Positions 52,601 through 62,100 of a DNA stretch of 64,000 nt are shown in pieces. The translations under genes and the position numbers were made by a program. Under the pieces are notes generated by a model. The model saw only the letters and a program-made list of their open reading frames with translations, searched no databases and had not been told where the DNA came from. Source of the DNA: Sabellastarte sp. h YS-2021 (Eukaryota > Annelida > Polychaeta > Sabellida > Sabellidae); NCBI GenBank assembly GCA_964017235.1, contig OZ024931.1:126057530-126121529 (forward strand), in the 5' to 3' direction. Numbering within the stretch: position 1 is the first letter of the stretch; each line of letters begins with the position of its first letter.

Positions 52601-53128
52601 TGAAAATAATGAATGCCTATGTCATATTTTGAAAAGTATGACTTCAGTTATATTTATGGTGCATCCATTTAGCTAAGTGTAGTGTTTCTTTAAGAAAGTA
52701 AATTTTCCTGCATATTGCGACAGATATTTTGAATACAATAACACAACTACTGAGATATCCTGATAGCTAAGTTTAGAACAATATCATAGTGATGTATCCC
52801 AACAGTTTATGTGAATGGGCCTCAGATAATTGTTACATTAGGAATCAAGTTGAACAGATCAAAATCAATTTAGGTACAGCTATAACTTTAACCAAGTTAT
52901 GAAAATAAGTCCACAAATGAATTATAGCCCCATTATAAAGCTTTTTATATATATATATGTTTGAGAAACTGCACATAGGGTGAGACATTATGAGAATTTT
53001 TCACAGAAAAATTGACATCAAGGTATAGCATTTGGGCATGACTCTTAGTTGAATAAATATAAATGAAAAAAAACAAATTCTTGGAACGGAAATTGAGTTT
53101 AATTTTTTTACTGATTTTTGACAATGTG

Positions 53129-53167
<39 letters not shown>

Positions 53168-56100
53168 ATATGTACAATGTTTCCATACTCACAAAAAAAA
53201 AAATAACAAGAGAAAAAAAAAAAAAATAAACATTCAGGAGTAGAGCATACATAATCTACAGGTTGTTATAAAAAATATATACTTAAGAAGGGGCATTATT
53301 ATCGTTTGCTAATTACAGATTACAGATTACAGATTTTTGGAAATGGCAACAGTGATTTTAGGACAATTAGGAGACTTTTGTTTCACATGACCAGGAATAC
53401 TCATTTTTTCAAAGTTTAGAAATTAATTAAACAAAATCAAAGATTTTTTTCCAAACCACCCATTTTTCTTGAAACGAGTTGGTCTTACCATTCAACGTAG
53501 ATAAAGTTTCTTGCTCAGTGTACCTTTTATGAATTAGTTTTTGCAAGTGATAGATATTTAATTGGCCCAAGTCCTTTGCTTTGGTAAAAATATACTGTCT
53601 TGTTATAGTCAAAATGAAGTTTAATGGCCAGAAGTTGGGACCCTGTTCAGTATAACCTAATATTTTCATATTTTTAGTCAAGTTGATGTTAAGATTTATG
53701 CTTGATTTAATCCATGATATAACATTTTGCCAAAGGCTATGTGATTTTGTGCATTCAGAGAATAAATGGACAATTGTTTCTGAGTGCTCTTTACACAGTC
53801 TACACGTGTTTATATCAGAAACCTTTATTCTGAACAGAAGGTCTCGTACACCAAGGATTCTATGTAAAATACGGTACTGGAGCCATTTTAAGCTATTATC
53901 TTCTATTGAATGGAAACATATTCTGTAACGTATTCCCCATGAAATTTCATCGGGTTCCATATTTAAGTCTGAGTTCCACTTTATTTCATTTTGAGATGAA
54001 ATATTATGATTTTGTTGGAATACTTGATAGATTGTTCTACTGCCACATGACTTCAACAAAGGTCTAAGATAAACTGGTATATGTGGCCTGGGAAAGTTAT
54101 ATATGGTTCCGTTACCTGTCTTATCAATAAACTTTTTGACAAGCGTTCGAATTGTTATGTAATTCAAAAAGTTTGGTGAAAATCCATATTGATGTTTTAT
54201 CTCTTCAATCGAAATAATACTGCCATCAGGGTTTATAATGTCTCCAATTACATGTACCCCATTTGAAAACCAGTCACTCAAGTAAAGTCTTTCTGTGCCA
54301 ACCGGTTTATTTAGCCAGATACTGGAGCACATTATATCATAATTTGTTTTAATTTTTGTATTAAGGCAGAGGCTGTTATAGTAGCTAAATACTATCTTCC
54401 AAAAGGGATTTAGTTTTGATAAGGCTGATAGGCACCACTGACTTCCTAATGAGGTAAATTTAGATATATTGATGTCTTTTAATACAAGTTTTAGCCAGGG
54501 TTTGCTGTCTTGTCTGAAAAATCCTTTTAACCAATTAATTTTTAATGATTTTTCAAATTGGAATATATTTACCATTTTTAAACCACCATTTATTATGGTT
54601 GTGCAAAGTTTGTCCCTACTGACTTTATCAGGTTTCCCATCCCATATATAATTGAAAAGCAGCTTGTGTAGTGTATTTAAAATTTCTAATGGGGTTGGGA
54701 TTGACATAAATAGGTGAGTAAATTTTGGTAAGATTAAAGTTTTTATAACTGTAATTTTGCCAAAGGGTGTTAAATACCTATATTGCCAGGAGTTTATCAA
54801 TTTTTTGGCTTTTTGTAGAGCAGTTTGGTAATTTAAATTGGGTAGTTTGGTCAGGTCACAAGAAAATTGTATTCCTAATAGGTTAAACTGAATGTCTCCC
54901 CAGTCCAGCTTATGTGACACTTTCAGCATCCTTTGGGATGCCACCTCACTCCCGATCCAAATAAGTTTTGTTTTTTCACAATTCACTTTTAAGCCTGAGA
55001 GTTCCCCAAATATCTCCAAAATATTCATTGCCGACTGTAATGAGGTAGCACTACCGTCTAGAATTAAGGTAGTATCGTCTGCAAATTGTGTGAGTTTGAA
55101 AGTGGTTTTACCTATTGTTATCCCACAAATGTCTGAAGATTGGACTATGAGACAAGATAAAACTTCAACAACAAGTAAGAAAAGGTATGGAGCAATTGGA
55201 TCCCCTTGTCTGCATCCACGTTCTATAGGAATAGGTTGAGATAAGATGCCACATTGAGTTATGTATGCTTTAATGTCATTGTTGAAGAGCTTAATCCAGT
55301 TAATAAAATTTTCATCAAAACCAAAAGCTTCCAGAACATTATATAAAAAGTTCCAAGATACAGAGTCAAATGCTTTTTCAAAATCAATTAGCATGAGAAG
55401 TCCCGGAATGTTATGTTTTTTGGTATAAGACATTAAATCGTATATAAGCCGTGTACAGTCTCCAATACTTCTTCCAGAAATGAAACCAGATTGAGGTTCA
55501 CTAATTATATCATTCAAGAGTGGTTTAAGTCTTTTGGCAATAGCAGAAGAAACTAGTTTGTAGACCACAGTTAGTAATGAGATAGGTCTCCAGTTTTTTA
55601 CAAGTTTGCGATCTTTATTGCCTTTGGGTAAACAGGTGATAACAGTTTGTCGCATAGAAGTGCTTAGGATGCCCTTAGAGTAACAACAGTTTATAGCATT
55701 AGTCACAAAAAATTTTAGTTTTCCCCAAAAGACTTTCAAGAATTCAGCTGAGATGCCGTCTATACCAGGTGATTTATTGTTTTTCATTTCTCTAAGAACT
55801 TTACTAAGTTCATTTACAGATAGTTTATTCCCCAATTGACCTTCACGAACCTGTTTCAAATTGGCACCAGATATTTTTTCTCTTGCCATGTCGTTTTGGG
55901 TTTGATCATCTCTGGATTTAAACAAGTTACTATAAAATTTGTGAATTTCTTTCAGAATACTTTTTTGGTTAGTTATAATTGAACCAGAATCTGTTTGCAG
56001 TTTTCTCATTGTTTTCTCAGTGTAATTTCGATTTTCTAATTTACAAAAGAAGGAAGTAGGTTTTTCACCCTCATTTAACCACTGTAATCTGGCACGGGTC

Positions 56101-59100
56101 ATCTGACCTTTAACCTTTTCTTTTCTCAGGTTTTCCAATTCCGATTTTTTGTCCTCTAATAAAGTTAAATTAAACTGACCCTGTGGTGTGTTTTCAAGGT
56201 GGGCTATATCTTGTAACAAGTTTTTTTCCTGATTTCTTTGTGTTTTCTTTAAAAAAGATGCAAATTTGATTGTCTCACCTCGAATTCTTAAAAATAGTAT
56301 TTCTAAGAACAGATCAGCATCTATAGTAAAGAAAATATCATTAAAATTTTCTTTTATATAGGTTGGATTATATATGGGTACACAGTATTTTTCCTTTTCT
56401 TCGTCTATTATCTGATTGATTAAATTTAAATAGTCTTTATTTTTAAGTAGACTATTGTTAAACTTCCATGTACCCCTTCCGCGAATAAAGCTATCCAGAG
56501 ATATTGTTATTTCGACAGGTGAATGGTCCGATCGATAACTTGATTTGATAGCACATGAATCTATTATATCTATCATTGAACTTGAAGTTAATATATAATC
56601 TAGTCTAGCTTGTTTTATAGGATTCTTTTTTCGCCATGAGAAACGTTTTAAAGTAGGATTTAAATTACGGAATGAGTCAGTTAAGTCTAAATCGTTCATC
56701 ATTTCAATAACTTTTGACCTGGATTGGGGGTTGTTGACTTTTACATAGTTATAGCAGTCTACTGTGGGGTCAAGGGTAAGGTTGTAATCACCACAAATCA
56801 TAACATAGTTTGCTTTGTCGTTCTGTGACAACTGTTTAAGTTTGATGAAAAAGTTTGGATCATCTTTATTTGGGGCGTAAATATTAATAAGATTAAGTTT
56901 AAATGTACCACAGTCAATCAGTAGCTGTAACATATTTCCTTCTTCATCTTTAGAAATGTCCAATACCTCGTGTTCGAAGTTATTATTCACAAGGATTATA
57001 ACACCTCGAGAGTTTGATTTTACTCCATTTAAATAGCATTCTGGCCAAATATTTTTGACAGATGAGATATCACTTTCTAACAAGTGGGTATCCTGCAGAC
57101 AAACAATAGATGCATTTGTATCTTTGAAGTAAGACAGTACGTCATTTCTTTTCTCATAAGTACGCAACCCTTGGCAATTTGCAGATAATAGTGTAAATTT
57201 GTGTGGTGGTATATCCATAGTTTTAGTATCCATAGAAATTCTTAGTGAGGATTTCAAAGAGCCTAAATGGAACACTCCACAGCCGTAACCCCAATATATT
57301 GTTATGAGCCATTAATCTTGATTTAATTGATATACAATTACATGTAGCAAAGCGCAAGTGAGTTATTTGGATATCATAACAAGAAAGAACATCTTGAATC
57401 AGTATTGCCATTTCCAAAATTTCAACAAAATTATATTTACAATGAAGGTAAAGAGAAAGTAAAAAACCAACAAACACTATATACATTAGAACACAAATAA
57501 AACTCATATATATAGTGATCTCCTGGAGCAATAGTAAAACATTTGTATCATTAATTTAGGGCTTATGGATTTCACAACAACCAACAAAGTTCCTGTTGTA
57601 ATACTTTTGTATCATTAATTTAGGGTTTATGGATTTCACAACAACCAACAAAATTCCTGTTGTCGCGTGATTCTAACGAATTACAAATCCACTCTATACT
57701 TTAAAATATTATAGATTAAGTTGCTACTTTTGCAAAATAGGAAAATTTGAAAGATAATTTAATTATTTAAACAGATATTCATAGGTCTTGAACAATAGTC
57801 AGTGAGTCAACAGTAAAAAAATGTTTCTACATGAAATGTGTAACCAGTAATATACAACATTAGTATAGTGTAGTACAAGGCTGTGTGTCAGAGAGTCATC
57901 AATCTGTATTACATTTATACATTTTAATTATGTTATCATTAGCCGGTTTTATGTTTTACTAAATTATAATTGGCTAAAAAAAATGTGATTTTAGGGCCCT
58001 GGCTGTCAATAAAATTTCTTTTGTTTGCGTTTACCTGACTTTTCATTTGTAGATAATAAAATTTAAATTTAACAGTGTTACTATTACATTTCTTTTATTT
58101 TAGGATTTGCCAGCAATCTGTTACAAAATGGGCCACGGCCGAGGAATGGGAACAAAAGTGACAAGGCTCATCCTCCCATCCACCCCACTAAGTACACTAA
58201 TGGTCTCCAGGTATGTCTTTTCAATCCAGTAAGGATCCTCATCAAGGTACTGGTAATGTCAAATCTTTGACTGATGGCCTCTTAAATTGATGTATAGTTC
58301 ATAGGCTGCGAAGATTTTGAAGAATTGAAACAGATCAGCTAAAATGATCAGCTAGCTCTGTATAACAATTGTGAGTCATTTTTACCCCACAACCTTCAAG
58401 AACTGTGTGGATATTGCTTTTATCCATAGTGTCCCGATGGACGAGCAGGCGTTCGGGTGGGTGGATGGTAGTGTAGGGATTGGTGCTCGATCTTTCAATA
58501 TCGATCGATCATCCCACAGAACTGCCGATATCGACACATACTACCAGCATTTCAATATCGAAACCACATATAAGAAACAGACAAAAATAAAATAAACAGA
58601 GTAATTTTACTGCTTAAATAAATATTTATTATATAAACGCCTTAAAAAGCACATTTACAACCAAAATAAATTGGTTCAAGTCTGGCGCCATCTTTGTTTA
58701 CATTGTCAGTGACAACTTCCGGTTTCACGGAAGAGAAACAAAACCTGACAGCTAGTACACAAAAAAGCATGAAAATTCTTATTTGATTGGATTTTTGTTC
58801 ATTTTATTTAATTTTATATTGCAGAAATATATTTTTGGTGCATAAGTAGTATCTTTTGATAATTTCATGAATTTATATGTGCACGTTTTCAAATAACCTG
58901 TATTATCGCCCACGGCTTACGTTAACGGTCCCGATATTGAAATATCGATCGATCCACAACCCTAAATTTTCATTCGATATCGATCCTCAATATGGCTCTC
59001 GATCCCTATACTAGTGGATGGTGAGAAAAAGTTGTCTGGGCCGTATCTCAGAAACCCTGAGGTATAAGACTTTTTTGTGACAATGTGATAACAGGGAATT

Positions 59101-62100
59101 TTCTGAGGTAGTATTTGTTACAAAGGACGCGAAGTATGTTGGAAAGATGGCCACAGACATCCTTGATTCCTGTTTATTGTATCCCCGACGCGAAGCGGGG
59201 ATACTATGGATTCATCATCGTTGTCGTCCGCGCCCTCGTCCGCAGAGATTTCTTGTTAGCGACCTACAGTCCACATTTCTTTCCGGATTTCTTGTATATT
59301 TGGCAGGTGGCTTGATATGGTAGAGGACTCGTCACCCTATCTTTTTGGTAGGCTTTATGTCTAAATTAGGCCTGCGGTAGACAAAAATGTCTAAAATGTG
59401 GAATATTGCTTGTTAGCGACCTACAGTCCACATTTCTTTCCGGATTTCTTTCATATTTGGCAGGTGGCTTGATATGGTAGAGGGCTCACCACACTATCTT
59501 TTTGGTAGGCTTTATGTCTAAATTAGGCCTGTGGTAGACAAAAATGTCTAAAATGTGGAATATTGCTTGTTAGCGACCTACAGTCCACATTTCTTTCCAG
59601 ATTTCTTTCATATTTGGCAGGTGGATTGGTATGCTAGAGGACTCGCCACCCTATCTTTTTGGTAGGCTTTATGTGTAAATTAGGCCTGTGGTAGCCAAAA
59701 ATGTCTAAAATGCATTAAAAGTCATGAAATCATGCACTAAATCACTTATAACTTGAAAAGTGTTGCATTTAGAGCATTTTGTTAAAATATGTTATTCAGA
59801 TACTTTTTCATAGCTACAACATGGTGAGTAACTTGGGTGTCTGTCTCAATAGCTAAGTGAGTAATAGCTACTTTGGGGCTTTTCAGTAACTTCCATCATG
59901 AGTAAAATCACTTGTAACTTGAAAACTATTGCATTTACACAATTTTGTATAAATATGTTATTCAGCTACTTTTGGGTCAGCTATAACATAGTAAAATTTC
60001 AGACCTGTAGCTCATGGCATAGCTGAGTAATAGCTACTTTTAGGTTATCACTGTTGAGTAAATTACTTATAACTTCAAAAGTATTACATTTAGAGTATTT
60101 TGTTTCAATATGTTATTCACCTATTTTGGAGTCAGCTATAACAAAGTGAAGTTCCAGACCTGTGGCTCATTGCATAGCTGAGTAATAGCTACTTTGAAGT
60201 TCACACTGTTGAGTAAATCAGTTGTAGTTGGAAAACTATTGCATTTACAGAAATTTGTGTAAATATGTTATTCAGCTACTTTTGGGTCAGCTATAACATT
60301 GTGAAATTACAGACCTGTAGCTCATGGCACAACTGAGCAATAGCTATTTTCAGGTACTGACTGTTGAGTAAATGACTTGTAACTTGAAAAATATTGCATT
60401 TGGAGTATTTTGTTAAAGTATGTTGTTCACCTACTTTTGGGTCAGCTATAACATCGTGAAATTACAGACTTATAGCTCGTGGCATAGCTGAACAATAGCT
60501 ATTTTCAGGTTCTCACTATTGAGTAAATCAGTTGTAACTTGAAAACTATTGCATTTACAGTATTTTGCTTAAATATGTTGTTCACCTAATTTTGGGTCAG
60601 CTATAACATAGAAAAAATTCAGACATGTAGCTCATTGCATAGCTGAGTAATAGCTACTTTGAGGTTATCACTGTTGAGTAAATCAGTTATAACGTGAAAA
60701 CTATTACATTTACAGTGTTTTGTTTAAATATGTTATTCACATAATTTTTGGTCAGTTATAACAGAGTGAAATTGCAGACCTCTATGTCATGGCATAGCTT
60801 ACCAATATCTACTTTCAGGTTCTCACTGTTGAGTAAATCATTGTATCCACTGGATAGCCGCAGTGTGTAGAGAGATTTCACCATTACCGCTCTAACGAAA
60901 AAAATATTATAGCTATCCTTCTCAAGTTTGCAAGGTATATTAGAGGGTGCACCACAGTATTCTATTGGTAGGCTTTATGTCTAAATTAGGCCTGTGGCTA
61001 AATTACTTGCCTACTAAAAATGAGTAATTCTGCATTTTCTCTAAAAGTATTGCAGATAGCAAATTTTTCTTAAATAACTCATTCACCTACTTTTGGGAGA
61101 GCTTTCACATGCTGAAGTTACCGACCTGTAGGTAATTACTCACCTACTCAAAATGAGTAAATGCGAATTATCTCTAAAAGTATTGCAGATAGCCAATTTT
61201 TCTCAAATAACTCATTCACCTACTTTTGGGAGAGCTTTCACTTGGTGAAGTTTCAGACCCGTAGGTAATTACTCACCTACTCAAAATGAGTAAATGCAAA
61301 TTATCTCTAAAAGTATTGCAGATAGCCAATTTTTGTCAAATAACTCCTTCACCTACTTTTGGGAGAGCTTTCACTTGGTGAAGTTTCAGACCCGTAGGTA
61401 ATTACTCACCTACTGAAAATGAGTAAATGCAAATTATCTCTAAAAGTATTCCAGATAGCCAATTTTTGTCAAATAACTCCTTCACCTACATTTGGGAGAC
61501 CTTTCACTTGGTGAAGTTTCAGACCTGTAGCTAATTATTCACCTACTCAAAATGAGTAAAAAAGCTAATTATCTCTAAAAGTATTGCAGATATCCAATTC
61601 TTATCAAATAACTCATTCATCTACTTTTGGGAGAGCTTTCACATGGTGAAGTTCGAGACCCGTAGGTAATTACTCACCTACTGAAAATGAGTAAATTCAA
61701 ATTATCTCTAAAAGTATTGTACATAGCCAATTTTTCTCAAATAACTTATTCGCCTACTTTTGAGAGAGCTTTCACTTGGTGAAGTTTCAGACCCGTAGCT
61801 AATTATTCACCTACTCAAAATGAGTAAATGCAAATTATCTCTAGAAGTATTGCAGATAGCCAGTATTATTCAAATAACTCATTAATATGAAAACAACTTA
61901 TAGGAAGTCATGGGCTGCAAATCTTTACATGTGGTCAGATTTGACCTTGGGCCCCTCCTGCTTATTATTGGTCCTAGAGGTTTGCAATGTGAAAACGACT
62001 TATAGGAAATCATGGGCTGTGAATCTTTTGATGTGGTCAGACTTCACCTTGGGCCTCTGCTACAGGGTCAAATAAGGGTAGCCAAATTTAAAGTGCTTTC

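Larger units (their letters stand above)
53313..57663 (-). mobile_element. LINE of the L1/Tx1 group, nearly full length at ORF2 level
   Basis: The 3' end (low coordinates) carries a short tail of about three ATTACAG units (53315-53336; CTGTAAT read on the element strand). A single long EN-RT frame follows, and upstream of it two tandem units of about 61 bp (57545-57660), a type of repeat often seen in LINE 5' leaders. No separate ORF1 with a recognisable domain was found, so the 5' part may be missing or short. The exact ends and a target duplication were not established. Confidence 0.8.

Noticed and set aside
57223-57531. Possible LINE ORF1 (102 codons, - strand)
   Set aside because: Hydrophobic and without a coiled coil, RRM or zinc knuckle; it overlaps the ORF2 start and the 61 bp repeat leader, so it is not supported.
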